Source of the DNA: Sulfurimonas sp.
Lineage (GTDB): Bacteria > Campylobacterota > Campylobacteria > Campylobacterales > Sulfurimonadaceae
Assembly (NCBI GenBank): GCA_027060825.1
Contig: JALSWC010000221.1
Span: 1 to 34,393, forward strand
DNA length: 34,393 bases
Reading direction: 5' to 3'
A program made the translations under genes and the position numbers. Position 1 is the stretch's first letter. Each line of letters opens with the position of its first letter. Shown in pieces: positions 16,005 through 24,657 of this stretch. Under the pieces are notes generated by a model that saw only the letters and a program-made list of their open reading frames with translations, searched no databases and had not been told where the DNA came from.

Positions 16005-18095
16005 ATGGCTAGATCACATAAATTAGAAGACGTAAGAAATATTGGTATTGCTGCACATATTGATGCAGGAAAAACTACAACTACAGAGAGAATTTTATTC
16101 TATACTGGTGTTGAACACAAAATTGGTGAGGTTCATGATGGTGCTGCTACTATGGACTGGATGGAACAAGAACAAGAGCGTGGTATTACAATTACTTCTG
16201 CTGCAACAACTTGTGAATGGCAAGGCAAACAGATCAATATTATTGATACTCCGGGCCATGTTGACTTTACTATTGAAGTTGAGCGTTCTATGCGTGTACT
16301 TGATGGTGCTGTTTCAGTATTTTGTGCTGTTGGTGGGGTACAACCACAATCAGAAACAGTTTGGAGACAGAGAAATCGTTATAAAGTTCCATCAATTGTT
16401 TTTGTAAATAAAATGGATAGAACTGGTGCAGATTTTTATGAAGTTGAGCGTCAAATTAGAGATAGACTCAAGGGTAATCCAATGCCTTTTCAACTCCCTA
16501 TTGGTGCTGAAGATAAATTTGAAGGTGTAGTTGACTTAGTACAGATGAAAGAAATTGTATGGGATGAAGATGCTGCGATGGGTTCTAACTATCATATCCA
16601 AGATATTCGTCCTGAACTTCAAGAAATTTCTGATGAGTATAGAGAAAAAATGCTTGAAACACTTTCTGAAGTAGATGGAAATGATGATTTTGCTGAAAAA
16701 TTCTTAGAAGGTGAAGAGATTTCACAAGAAGAGATTAAAGCAGCAATTAAATCTGCAACTATTGGCATGGCAGTTGTTCCAATGACTCCAGGTACTGCAT
16801 TTAAAAACAAAGGTGTTCAAACTTTACTTGATGCTGTTGTTGATTACCTTCCTTCACCAGTTGAAGCACCTGCAATTATGGGTACTTTAATGGATGATGA
16901 AGAAGTTGAAGTAGCTGTTGAATCAAGTGATGATGGTGATTTTGCTGCACTTGCATTTAAAATTATGACTGACCCATTCGTTGGTGTTTTAACTTTTATT
17001 CGTGTTTACCGTGGTTCATTAGAAGCAGGTTCATTCGTTCACAACTCTACAAAAGATAAAAGAGAGAGAGTTGGTCGTATTGTGAAGATGCATGCGATTA
17101 AGCGTGAAGAAGTGAAAGAGATTTATGCTGGGGAAATTGGTGCAGTTGTTGGTTTGAAAGCGACAACTACTGGGGATACTCTATGTAATGGAGAACCTAA
17201 AGTTGTACTTGAAAGAATGGACTTTCCAGAGCCAGTTATCTCTGTTGCAGTTGAGCCAAAAACAAAAGCCGATCAAGAAAAAATGGGTATTGCACTTAAT
17301 AAACTAGCAGCTGAAGATCCTTCATTTAGAGTTCATACTGATGAAGAGACTGGTCAAACTATTATTTCTGGTATGGGTGAGTTACACCTTGAAATTCTTG
17401 TTGATCGTATGAAACGAGAGTTCAAAGTTGAAGCTGAAGTTGGTGCACCACAAGTTTCTTACAGAGAATCAATTAAAGATGCAGTTGATCAAGAGTATAA
17501 ATATGCAAAACAGTCTGGTGGTCGTGGTCAATATGGTCATGTATTTTTAAAAGTAAAACCAGGTGAGCCAGATACTGGATTTGTTTTCCATAATGACATT
17601 AAAGGTGGATCTGTTCCAAGAGAATATATTCCAGCAGTTGAAAAAGGTTGTGAAGAGGCTATGTCAAATGGCGTTCTTGCAGGCTATCCTATGGAAGATG
17701 TTGATATTACACTTTATGATGGTTCTTACCATGATGTGGATTCAAATGAGATGGCATTTAAACTTGCTGCATCAATGGGTTTCAAAGCAGCTTGTAGAAA
17801 AGCATCTCCTGCTATTCTTGAACCAATGATGAAAGTGGAAGTTGAAGTTCCTGAAGACTTTATGGGTGATGTTATTGGTGACCTGAACCGTCGTCGTGGT
17901 CAAGTAAACAATATGGGTGACAGAGCTGGAAACAAAATTGTAGATGCATTTGTTCCATTATCTGAAATGTTTGGTTATTCAACTGACCTTCGTTCTGCTA
18001 CTCAAGGGCGTGCTACATATGCTATGGAATTTGATCATTATGAAGAAGTTCCAAGAAATGTATCTGAAGAAATTCAAAAAAAGCGTAACGGTTAG
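16005..18095 (+). CDS. fusA: Translation elongation factor G
   Basis: The 696-residue product has the P-loop [15 protein letters not shown] near residue 17, switch region [20 protein letters not shown] near 81 and [10 protein letters not shown] near 135. Domains III-V follow with [13 protein letters not shown] and [15 protein letters not shown] is the GTPase that drives tRNA-mRNA translocation and ribosome recycling with RRF. It closes the expression cluster; a hairpin follows and the next gene has its own promoter. Confidence 0.98.
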   Translation: MARSHKLEDVRNIGIAAHIDAGKTTTTERILFYTGVEHKIGEVHDGAATMDWMEQEQERGITITSAATTCEWQGKQINIIDTPGHVDFTIEVERSMRVLDGAVSVFCAVGGVQPQSETVWRQRNRYKVPSIVFVNKMDRTGADFYEVERQIRDRLKGNPMPFQLPIGAEDKFEGVVDLVQMKEIVWDEDAAMGSNYHIQDIRPELQEISDEYREKMLETLSEVDGNDDFAEKFLEGEEISQEEIKAAIKSATIGMAVVPMTPGTAFKNKGVQTLLDAVVDYLPSPVEAPAIMGTLMDDEEVEVAVESSDDGDFAALAFKIMTDPFVGVLTFIRVYRGSLEAGSFVHNSTKDKRERVGRIVKMHAIKREEVKEIYAGEIGAVVGLKATTTGDTLCNGEPKVVLERMDFPEPVISVAVEPKTKADQEKMGIALNKLAAEDPSFRVHTDEETGQTIISGMGELHLEILVDRMKREFKVEAEVGAPQVSYRESIKDAVDQEYKYAKQSGGRGQYGHVFLKVKPGEPDTGFVFHNDIKGGSVPREYIPAVEKGCEEAMSNGVLAGYPMEDVDITLYDGSYHDVDSNEMAFKLAASMGFKAACRKASPAILEPMMKVEVEVPEDFMGDVIGDLNRRRGQVNNMGDRAGNKIVDAFVPLSEMFGYSTDLRSATQGRATYAMEFDHYEEVPRNVSEEIQKKRNG

Positions 18096-18110
18096 TATTA
18101 ACCTCTTTCT

Positions 18111-18132
18111 GAAGCACTCTTTTGAGTGTTTC
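18111..18132 (+). terminator. Probable terminator of fusA
   Basis: GAAGCACTC pairs with GAGTGTTTC (nine pairs, one G-T) around a TTTT loop, followed by a pyrimidine-rich ATCCCTCTCTCTTC. There is no run of T, so strength is uncertain, but its position between fusA and a new promoter supports the call. Confidence 0.6.
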
Positions 18133-18164
18133 ATCCCTCTCTCTTCATAAAAATCAAAATATTT

Positions 18165-18173
18165 TGTTATAAT
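18165..18173 (+). promoter_or_regulatory. Extended -10 promoter of the orphan exported-protein gene
   Basis: TGTTATAAT is an exact extended -10 element (TGnTATAAT) lying 23 nt before the ATG at 18197. No -35 is seen. The perfect palindrome CAAAATATTTTG (18155-18166) overlaps its upstream edge and could be an operator. Confidence 0.7.
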
Positions 18174-18196
18174 ACTAAAAATTCAATAGGCTTCTA

Positions 18197-18871
18197 ATGT
18201 TTAAATTATTTATTTTACTTTTTACTCTCACAACACTTCTTTTTTCGGCTAATCCTAAGCCTTATGCAACTTTGGGGAATAAAATATATGACAATGCAAA
18301 CAATATTAAAAAATTGACAACTATTGGTGATTATTATCTCTCTGTAGATAATATAAATAGCTATTTATTAAAGGTAAATGCGGCGAAACAATTAGGATTT
18401 GCTTTAGATGCAAATAGTCCAATTAAAGCAAGAAAAAAATATTTGCAGACCCTACGCAAGCTATCGAAAGAGAATGATTACTATGTAAGAATGGCAAGGA
18501 CCTCTTTGGAAAATTCTATACAAAATGGAGATTCTCTTCTCTTTAGCAAAATTATTAATAGTGGATTAATAGATACAAAAGTAAATAAAAAGAGGATTCT
18601 TGATTATTATTTTGCTCATGCAAATGATATAAATACCAGTGGTGTAATTCAATCCTATTTAGATGAAAATGCAGCGATTAAACGCAAACATGATGCCATG
18701 CGACATAAACGCTTATCGAAAAAAATGCGAGAAGAACAAAAAATCAAAAGATTAAGAGCACTTGATAAAGCACATCAAACTGCATTGGAAAATAGACTTG
18801 ATAGAGCAGTACAAAAGAGAAAGAGAGAAATTCGTAAAGAGCAAAAAGAAGAACTCCTTAAATCTCTTTAA
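18197..18871 (+). CDS. Hypothetical exported protein with a basic helical C-terminus
   Basis: I do not recognise the family. The 224-residue product begins MFKLFILLFTLTTLLFSANP, a signal peptide with likely cleavage after FSA, so it should be exported. Residues ~20-160 look mostly alpha-helical, with ARKKYLQTLRKLSKENDYYVRMARTSL and a DYYFAHANDINTSGVIQ segment resembling helical-repeat folds. The last ~60 residues are extremely rich in Lys, Arg and Glu (MREEQKIKRLRALDKAHQ) and probably form a long charged helix or coiled coil. No cysteines or catalytic motif are visible. It has its own extended -10 promoter and is convergent with prfB, 21 bp away. Confidence 0.75.
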   Translation: MFKLFILLFTLTTLLFSANPKPYATLGNKIYDNANNIKKLTTIGDYYLSVDNINSYLLKVNAAKQLGFALDANSPIKARKKYLQTLRKLSKENDYYVRMARTSLENSIQNGDSLLFSKIINSGLIDTKVNKKRILDYYFAHANDINTSGVIQSYLDENAAIKRKHDAMRHKRLSKKMREEQKIKRLRALDKAHQTALENRLDRAVQKRKREIRKEQKEELLKSL

Positions 18872-18892
18872 ATAGAAGCTTTTTTAGTGGAT

Positions 18893-19990
18893 TTATTGTC
18901 TATTTTGGGCAATTAATACACCCTCTATCATGGTGTCAATATCTCCATCTAAAATAGCAGATACATTTGAGTATGCTTCATTAGAACGGGTATCTTTTAC
19001 CTGCTGGTAAGGTTGCATTACATAAGAGCGTATTTGGTGCCCCCAACCTATTTCACTCTTGGCTACTCCATTTTCTTTTGCTTTTTGCTCTTCCATTTCA
19101 AGTTCATAGAGGCGTGATTTTAACATTTTCATGGCCGTTGCTTTGTTCTTATGTTGGCTTCTGTCATTCTGGCATTGTACGACGACGCCTGTTGCTATAT
19201 GCGTAATGCGTATGGCAGATTCTGTTTTGTTTACATGTTGACCACCCGCACCACTAGAGCGATAAGTGTCAATACGAATATCTTTATCTTCTACTTCTAT
19301 ATTTATATCATCATCTATTTCAGGAGAGACCATAACCGATGCAAAAGAGGTGTGTCTTTTTGCATTTGAATCAAAAGGGCTAATGCGTACTAAACGATGG
19401 ATGCCATTTTCAACTTTAAGGTATCCATAGGCATTCTCTCCCTTAATAAGAATAGAGACATCTTTTATGCCAGCTTCATCGCCTACTTGATAATCAAGCA
19501 CTTCTACTTTGTATCCTCGTCTCTCTGCCCAGCGTTTATACATACGAAGGAGCATTTGCGCCCAGTCTTGACTCTCTGTACCACCTGCCCCTGGATGAAT
19601 AGATAAAATAGCATTATTGGCATCAGTCTCACCACTGAGTAATACTTCTATCTCCATATCGCGTATCTGCTGTTCTAATTTTGGTGCATCTTCATAGAGT
19701 GCTTCAAGTGATTCACTATCTTCTTCCTCTTTTGCCATTTCATAAAGTTCTTGAGCATCTTCTACTGCTGAATTTGCTATGGAATATTTTTCTAATTTTC
19801 TTTGTAGTTGTGTTTTCTCTTTTTGAATCTTTGCTGCATTTGAGGCATCATTCCAAAAATCTTGAGTATTTTCCAATGTCTTAATCGCTAAGAGTCTTGC
19901 TTCTATTTTTTCTGGCTCAACGACTCCAGTTATATTATGCATCTTTAATGATACATTTTTTAGAAGCTCAGTATATTCATAATTATCCAT
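18893..19990 (-). CDS. prfB: Peptide chain release factor 2
   Basis: The 365-residue product shows [17 protein letters not shown], whose SPF tripeptide (near residue 205) is the stop-codon recognition motif of RF2 (UGA/UAA), and [14 protein letters not shown] with the catalytic GGQ near residue 250. The N-terminal helical domain ([20 protein letters not shown]) is read in one frame: there is no in-frame UGA and hence no programmed +1 frameshift of the E. coli type. AGGAT lies upstream of the ATG. Divergent from panC, with facing promoters. Confidence 0.97.
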   Translation of the reverse strand: MDNYEYTELLKNVSLKMHNITGVVEPEKIEARLLAIKTLENTQDFWNDASNAAKIQKEKTQLQRKLEKYSIANSAVEDAQELYEMAKEEEDSESLEALYEDAPKLEQQIRDMEIEVLLSGETDANNAILSIHPGAGGTESQDWAQMLLRMYKRWAERRGYKVEVLDYQVGDEAGIKDVSILIKGENAYGYLKVENGIHRLVRISPFDSNAKRHTSFASVMVSPEIDDDINIEVEDKDIRIDTYRSSGAGGQHVNKTESAIRITHIATGVVVQCQNDRSQHKNKATAMKMLKSRLYELEMEEQKAKENGVAKSEIGWGHQIRSYVMQPYQQVKDTRSNEAYSNVSAILDGDIDTMIEGVLIAQNRQ

Positions 19991-20005
19991 AAAATATCCT
20001 ATATT

Positions 20006-20029
20006 TGTTATAATGTTAAACTTATTATA
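20006..20029. promoter_or_regulatory. Face-to-face divergent promoters of panC and prfB
   Basis: On the plus strand TGTTATAAT (20006-20014) is an exact extended -10 for panC. On the minus strand TATAAT (20029-20024) serves prfB, giving a leader of about 27 nt. The predicted transcripts overlap at their 5' ends, so the promoters may interfere with each other. The whole intergenic region is only 56 bp. Confidence 0.65.
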
Positions 20030-20046
20030 TAAAATAGAGGCTTAAA

Positions 20047-20868
20047 ATGAAGATTATTTCTAATCCATTCGACTTAAAAGAGCAATTAAAAGGGCAGAAA
20101 GGAAGTATTGGTTTTGTTCCTACTATGGGTGCATTACATGAAGGACATTTAGAACTTATTAAAAATGCTAAAAAAGAGAATGATTTTTTAGTTGTTTCTA
20201 TCTTTGTTAATCCTACGCAATTTTTAGAGGGAGAAGATTTAGATAAATATCCAAGACGAGATGAAGCAGATAAAATTATTTGTGAATTAGCAGGAGTAGA
20301 TATACTTTTTTTTCCATCAGCTCAAGATATATATGCGACTGATGAAGTAAAAGTAGAAGCTCCAAATGTAAGAGGATATATTTTAGAAGGTTACACAAGA
20401 CCAGGACACTTTAGTGGTGTTTTAACAGTTGTTCTAAAACTACTTAATATTGTCTCACCCACAAAAGCCTATTTTGGAAAAAAAGATGCCCAACAGTTAC
20501 ACCTTATAACGCTAATGGTAAAACAGCTTTTTATGAGTGTAGAGATAGTAGCTATAGATACGGTGCGAGATAAAGATGGATTAGCACAAAGTAGTAGAAA
20601 TATTTATCTTACGCCTGCTCAAAGAGAGGAAGCTCTTAAAATTCCTACAGCACTTTACAGTGGGGCAAAGCTTGTAAGTCAGGGTGTTATAAGCGTAGAA
20701 GAAATTAAGAGTGAAATTTTACAACTCCTTACACCTTTAGAAGTGGGTTATGTGGCAATTGTAAGCCGTGATTTTGAACCTATAAAACAGGTCGAAATTG
20801 GAAACACTATTATTTTAATTGAGGCACTTTCAGGAGAGACAAGATTACTCGATAATATTTGGCTTTAA
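20047..20868 (+). CDS. panC: Pantothenate synthetase (pantoate--beta-alanine ligase)
   Basis: The 273-residue product has the family signatures GFVPTMGALHEGHLELI (ATP-binding HxGH), VSIFVNPTQF, AYFGKKDAQQL, and RDKDGLAQSSRNIYL. PanC joins D-pantoate and beta-alanine using ATP to give pantothenate, the coenzyme A precursor. GAGG lies six nt before the ATG. The 3' end overlaps the convergent ftsI by 24 bp. No panB or panD is in the window. Confidence 0.97.
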   Translation: MKIISNPFDLKEQLKGQKGSIGFVPTMGALHEGHLELIKNAKKENDFLVVSIFVNPTQFLEGEDLDKYPRRDEADKIICELAGVDILFFPSAQDIYATDEVKVEAPNVRGYILEGYTRPGHFSGVLTVVLKLLNIVSPTKAYFGKKDAQQLHLITLMVKQLFMSVEIVAIDTVRDKDGLAQSSRNIYLTPAQREEALKIPTALYSGAKLVSQGVISVEEIKSEILQLLTPLEVGYVAIVSRDFEPIKQVEIGNTIILIEALSGETRLLDNIWL

Positions 20869-22632
20869 GTATCCATTCTCTATCATAATTTCAGCTGCTT
20901 TTCTAAAGACAGGAACGGCAGTTTCTGCAGCATATTGACTTTTTTGTGGCTGAATGACTACAACACCCATTGTGTAGTGGTGCTTTTTGTCATTGACAAA
21001 TCCCATAAATGTAGTGTCATATTTATTGACATATTTTCCTTTTTCAACTATATGTGCAGTTCCTGTCTTGCCACCTATTTGTAAGCCTTTTATAATAGTT
21101 TTTCTTCCTGTTCCCTTGTTTACAGTTTTAATGAGTATCTTTTTCATTCTTTGTGCAACAGCGCTTGGAATAACTTGTACAGTATCGAGTTGTTCGAGTT
21201 TTTTCTCATGCCCTCGATCGTCTATAAAAGCATCGACTATTCGTGGATAAACCATTACTCCATGGTTGTTAAAAACATCATAAGCACGCATAAGTTGCAT
21301 AAGATTTACTCGTATGCCATATCCATATGAACAAGTTGCTTTGTAGATTTCATTGTTAAGGCGTCGTTGTGTAGGGACATATCCTGTATGCTCATAAATT
21401 AAATCTGGAGTAGATTTCTTACCAAATCCAAACTTTTTAAGTCCATTGTGAAATTGGTATCCAGAGAGTCTTTGAGAGAGTTGTGCCATACCAATATTAG
21501 AAGAGTAAACGATGACATTTTCAGCAGAGATCCAATGAAATCTATAATCATCAGTAATGACTCTTCCCTCTATTTTATATCTTCCATTATGTCCATTGAC
21601 CAATTCATAAGGATTGACTAATTTATGCTCTAAAAGAAGCGAAAATGTGATGGGTTTTAAAACACTCCCTGGCTCATAACTATAGTCAATCATATTGCAG
21701 TTAAGTGATGAATAATTACTGCGTTTAATTGCTTTTGGAAAGTATCTATTTGAACTTGCCATGGCTAATACTCTTCCTGTTTTCGAATTCATTACCGCAA
21801 GCATAACCTCTTTCGCACGAAGTTTTATTTTCATTTTACTAAGCATTTTTTCTATTCTTATTTGAAATGCTACAGGAATGGTGAGTTTGATATTAAGCCC
21901 ATTTATTTTTGGTTTTGTAAAACTCTCTTTGTTTAAAATGATGTAGTTATTAACATCTCTTTTACCTCGTATATACCCATTTTGATGTCCCGAGAGTTCA
22001 TTATTCCATCTCCTTTCAAGTCCTTCTACCCCCTTTACGAAGGTAAAGTCATTCTTCTCGACTTTACGCGTATATCCTAAAATTGGAGTGAGAAGGTTTC
22101 CATAAGGGTATTCTCTACTCTCTCCACTTTCGATTATATTAAGACCATGTATAGAAAGTAAACCTGTTGTTTTGCTTTGAAGAGAAAGAAAAACTTTAAA
22201 ACGGCGTAATTCATAAGCAAGTTTTTTCAAGTAATGTGATTGAATTTCTTCGATATTGTAACTTAACACTACTGTACCTCTGCGTGTAGAGAGCCGTTTT
22301 CTTATTTTATTGACGCTTATATTTGAGTAGATATGAAAAAGTTTAATAAAAAGCTCTTTTTTTTGTGGGTCAATGTAACGGGTATCGACAACTGCTTTGT
22401 AAAGCTTTTTAGTCGTTGCAAGATGAAAATTATCTGCACTAATAATTGCACCTCGCGAGGCTTTAGAAGTTTCTATGGCATATAAAGAGGGCATATTCCG
22501 TGATTTTAAAACTGTAAGAAGCATAACACTTAAAAAGATAATAAATGCTAAAAAGATAAGAGCGTATAAAAGAAGTATTTTTTTACTTTTGTTATGATTA
22601 ATCATTATATCAGAAGATGTGTTATTGGGCAT
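20845..22632 (-). CDS. ftsI: Peptidoglycan D,D-transpeptidase FtsI (class B penicillin-binding protein)
   Basis: The 595-residue product has a short cytoplasmic N-terminus and one membrane span (ILLLYALIFLAFIIFLSVMLL), then a dimerisation domain beginning SRGAIISADNFHLAT. The transpeptidase domain has SxxK in PGSVLKP (near residue 322), SSN near 375 and KTGTA near 520. It cross-links septal peptidoglycan. It is the last gene of a flgB-flgC-fliE-ftsI unit, five bp after fliE. No clear ribosome binding site precedes the ATG, suggesting translational coupling to fliE. I recall the same order in H. pylori (HP1559-HP1556). Confidence 0.92.
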   Translation of the reverse strand: MPNNTSSDIMINHNKSKKILLLYALIFLAFIIFLSVMLLTVLKSRNMPSLYAIETSKASRGAIISADNFHLATTKKLYKAVVDTRYIDPQKKELFIKLFHIYSNISVNKIRKRLSTRRGTVVLSYNIEEIQSHYLKKLAYELRRFKVFLSLQSKTTGLLSIHGLNIIESGESREYPYGNLLTPILGYTRKVEKNDFTFVKGVEGLERRWNNELSGHQNGYIRGKRDVNNYIILNKESFTKPKINGLNIKLTIPVAFQIRIEKMLSKMKIKLRAKEVMLAVMNSKTGRVLAMASSNRYFPKAIKRSNYSSLNCNMIDYSYEPGSVLKPITFSLLLEHKLVNPYELVNGHNGRYKIEGRVITDDYRFHWISAENVIVYSSNIGMAQLSQRLSGYQFHNGLKKFGFGKKSTPDLIYEHTGYVPTQRRLNNEIYKATCSYGYGIRVNLMQLMRAYDVFNNHGVMVYPRIVDAFIDDRGHEKKLEQLDTVQVIPSAVAQRMKKILIKTVNKGTGRKTIIKGLQIGGKTGTAHIVEKGKYVNKYDTTFMGFVNDKKHHYTMGVVVIQPQKSQYAAETAVPVFRKAAEIMIENGYLKPNIIE

Positions 22633-22637
22633 AAGGA

Positions 22638-22940
22638 TTAGACTTGCGTTCTGCCAATCTCTTTATATGCATTGAGTGCTTTGTTGCGAATTTCAAGCAT
22701 AAGTTTCATACTTGTTTCTGCTTTATCAATCGCAAGAGCGGCCTGATGCAAGTCTTTGACTTGACCTGTTGCTAAGTCTGCTATTGCATGTTCGCTCTCT
22801 TTTTGCATATCATTGACTTCATTGAGTGCTGATGTAAGATGTTTTGCAAATTGCTCACCACCCGTTGGAGTGGCTATTTTACTTTTTTGTTTTAATAAAT
22901 CGGCTGTGGATGTACCTATTATATTGCCTATATTATTCAT
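22638..22940 (-). CDS. fliE: Flagellar hook-basal body protein FliE
   Basis: The 100-residue product has the FliE C-terminal pattern: QVKDLHQAALAIDKAETSMKLMLEIRNKALNAYKEIGRTQV. FliE links the MS ring to the proximal rod and is needed early in export of rod proteins. Its N-terminus is variable, as usual. It follows flgC by 15 bp and precedes ftsI by five. Confidence 0.96.
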   Translation of the reverse strand: MNNIGNIIGTSTADLLKQKSKIATPTGGEQFAKHLTSALNEVNDMQKESEHAIADLATGQVKDLHQAALAIDKAETSMKLMLEIRNKALNAYKEIGRTQV

Positions 22941-22955
22941 ACTCTACAACTTCCT

Positions 22956-23450
22956 TTATTGCAACAGTGAAATAGCACTGTTTGCCATATTTTTTGCACT
23001 CTCAAACGCAGCTACATTCGCTTGGTAAGAGCGTGTCGCTTCAACCAAATCAGACATCTCTATAACTGGATTAATGTTAGGGTAAGCAACATATCCCTTT
23101 GCATCTGCATCTGGATTATTTGGTTCATATTTCATAAGAGGCTTTGAATCGTCTCTTACAATTTTAGAAACTTCTACACTCATTATAGCAGGATTTACCT
23201 TTTCACCTTCTTGTCCCTCGTTGAGAGGATCTTCATAACTAGCACTTTGTGTACTCTTTCCAAGAGCTTTGTTGTAAGCATCATTAAAGTTTATGGCTTT
23301 AAATATCACTTCTCTACGACGATACGGTCCACCCTCTTCAGTTCGAGTTGTTTGTGCATTTGCAATGTTGCTAGAGATAACATTTACACGAACCCGTTGG
23401 GCAGACATCCCATAACCACTAATGTCAAAACCACTTAAAAAATTACTCAT
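22956..23450 (-). CDS. flgC: Flagellar basal-body rod protein FlgC
   Basis: The 164-residue product starts with GFDISGYGMSAQRVRVNVISSNIANAQTT, the N-terminal rod/hook-family motif. It ends with MSDLVEATRSYQANVAAFESAKNMANSAISL, the matching C-terminal helix. FlgC is a proximal rod component exported by the flagellar type III apparatus. It lies nine bp after flgB. Confidence 0.97.
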   Translation of the reverse strand: MSNFLSGFDISGYGMSAQRVRVNVISSNIANAQTTRTEEGGPYRRREVIFKAINFNDAYNKALGKSTQSASYEDPLNEGQEGEKVNPAIMSVEVSKIVRDDSKPLMKYEPNNPDADAKGYVAYPNINPVIEMSDLVEATRSYQANVAAFESAKNMANSAISLLQ

Positions 23451-23459
23451 TTTTTATCC

Positions 23460-23891
23460 TTAATTTACTTTTGATGAAGCATCTATAACACTGTTAAAAA
23501 TAGCTCTATCTTTTTTGCTTGCCATAACAAGCGCATTAAACATAATGGAGTTTTTACTCATCTCCGTTGTTTCTACATCTATATCCACGCTATTACCATC
23601 ATTTCGTGCCATTTGCCCATCTCTAAAAAAAAGTGTAGGCTTTACACTTTCAGACTCATCTTTTGGTTTCAAATCTCTAGGATTTGTTATAGCCATTTGT
23701 AACTGTTTTGATGGATTTTTATAAAGCTTATTTTCTTGAGCAATGAGTGCATCTTGAAAACTAATATCACGAGGTTTGTAAAAAGGAGTGTCCACATTAG
23801 CAATATTTGATGCAATCATCTTTTGTCTGATGGAACGATAATTCATAGCCTGTGTTAAAAGTGAATATGTCTTTGATATTTCAAAACCCAT
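23460..23891 (-). CDS. flgB: Flagellar basal-body rod protein FlgB
   Basis: The ORF track starts at an ATG at 23903, but the ATG four codons later (23891) has GGAG seven nt upstream while the first has no ribosome binding site, so I choose 143 residues starting MGFEISKTYSLL. The rod-protein motif MIASNIANVDTPFYKPRDISF and the C-terminal NALVMASKKDRAIFNSV region identify FlgB. It is the first gene of the flgB-flgC-fliE-ftsI operon, with a sigma54 promoter immediately upstream. Confidence 0.95.
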   Translation of the reverse strand: MGFEISKTYSLLTQAMNYRSIRQKMIASNIANVDTPFYKPRDISFQDALIAQENKLYKNPSKQLQMAITNPRDLKPKDESESVKPTLFFRDGQMARNDGNSVDIDVETTEMSKNSIMFNALVMASKKDRAIFNSVIDASSKVN

Positions 23892-23925
23892 AAAATACTC
23901 CATAGTTTATTAATTGATTATCTCT

Positions 23926-23943
23926 AAGCAATTTTAGTTCCAA
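23926..23943 (-). promoter_or_regulatory. Sigma54 (RpoN) promoter of flgB-flgC-fliE-ftsI
   Basis: The minus strand reads TTGGAACTAAAATTGCTT, with the GG and GC dinucleotides exactly ten nt apart. This matches the -24/-12 consensus closely and is the form known for RpoN flagellar promoters of Helicobacter and Campylobacter. Predicted start is near 23916, about 24 nt before the chosen flgB start. Confidence 0.88.
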
Positions 23944-23948
23944 GAATA

Positions 23949-23957
23949 ATTATACCA
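23949..23957 (-). promoter_or_regulatory. Possible extended -10 (sigma70) next to the sigma54 promoter
   Basis: The minus strand reads TGGTATAAT, an exact extended -10, whose start site (near 23942) would fall within the sigma54 promoter. It may give basal transcription of the operon, including ftsI. Confidence 0.45.
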
Positions 23958-24045
23958 TTTTTTAAGCAACTTTTAATGACAATAAGTTCATAATAACGCT
24001 TAGGGTTACAGGTGTAATCTAAATATTTCAATTAAGGAGTTCTTT

Positions 24046-24498
24046 ATGAAAAGAGCTGGTTTTACAATGATCGAATTGATCTTCGTTATCGTTATTTTAG
24101 GTATTTTGGCAGCAGTTGCTGTTCCAAAACTTGCGGCTACTCGTACAGATGCACAGATATCTAAAATTGCATCAAACATTAAAACGGCAGAGGGTGAGAT
24201 TGCAGCATATTCTGTTGCTACAGGTAATGTTCCACAAAATGACGCTAATTATACAAAAGCATCGAATGTTATTACCGTTAATAAGGGTACAGGTTATGTA
24301 ACAATTAGTGGTGCAAAAATATCTTTCTTAGATAAAACTGCTGCTGCTGGTGGAAAAGGTTGTGTTACTATGGAAGCGAATGCTACAGATATTCAAATTG
24401 AGGGAAATACATCAAATACTACGCCTATTTGTAAAGGTGTGAGAGGACTAGTAAAAGATTCTAATGTAACAATCGCTGGTCAGGGTGTTAAATATTAA
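24046..24498 (+). CDS. Type IV pilin-like protein 1 (prepilin-type N-terminus)
   Basis: The 150-residue product begins MKRAG|FTMIELIFVIVILGILAAVA: a short basic leader, Gly before the cleavage site, Glu at +5, and a long hydrophobic helix, typical of type IV pilins and type II secretion pseudopilins. The C-terminal half is rich in Thr, Asn and Gly with two cysteines that could form the pilin disulfide (KGCVTM and TPICKG). AAGGAG precedes the ATG by six nt. First of three related genes, divergent from flgB. Whether it is a major pilin, minor pilin or pseudopilin cannot be told. Confidence 0.9.
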   Translation: MKRAGFTMIELIFVIVILGILAAVAVPKLAATRTDAQISKIASNIKTAEGEIAAYSVATGNVPQNDANYTKASNVITVNKGTGYVTISGAKISFLDKTAAAGGKGCVTMEANATDIQIEGNTSNTTPICKGVRGLVKDSNVTIAGQGVKY

Positions 24499-24505
24499 TA
24501 AAAGC

Positions 24506-24556
24506 TTATAAGAGTTTACTCTTTTGGCTTGTTACATCTCATTCGAGATGTAACAA
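24506..24556 (+). terminator. Two hairpins after pilin gene 1
   Basis: An AAGAGT/ACTCTT hairpin is followed by a perfect 12-bp stem TTGTTACATCTC/GAGATGTAACAA with loop ATTC (24529-24556). A T- and C-rich stretch with a run of eight T follows after a short spacer. It likely terminates transcription or stabilises the 3' end of pilin 1 mRNA. Confidence 0.6.
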
Positions 24557-24603
24557 ATATTCTTAATTCTTTCTTCTTTCTTTTTTTTAAATTTTAAACT
24601 AAA

Positions 24604-24609
24604 TATAAT
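24604..24609 (+). promoter_or_regulatory. Candidate -10 box for pilin genes 2 and 3
   Basis: TATAAT occurs about 49 nt before the ATG at 24658, downstream of the pilin 1 hairpin, giving a leader of roughly 40 nt. A weaker TAAGAT lies closer. No -35 is evident. Confidence 0.4.
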
Positions 24610-24657
24610 CTAAACTGTGATAAGATACTTTTTACTTCAAATCCTAAAAGGTTTTTC

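Noticed and set aside
23892-23903. First ATG of the flgB ORF as the start
   Set aside because: No ribosome binding site precedes it, whereas the next ATG has GGAG at seven nt, which lies within these four codons.
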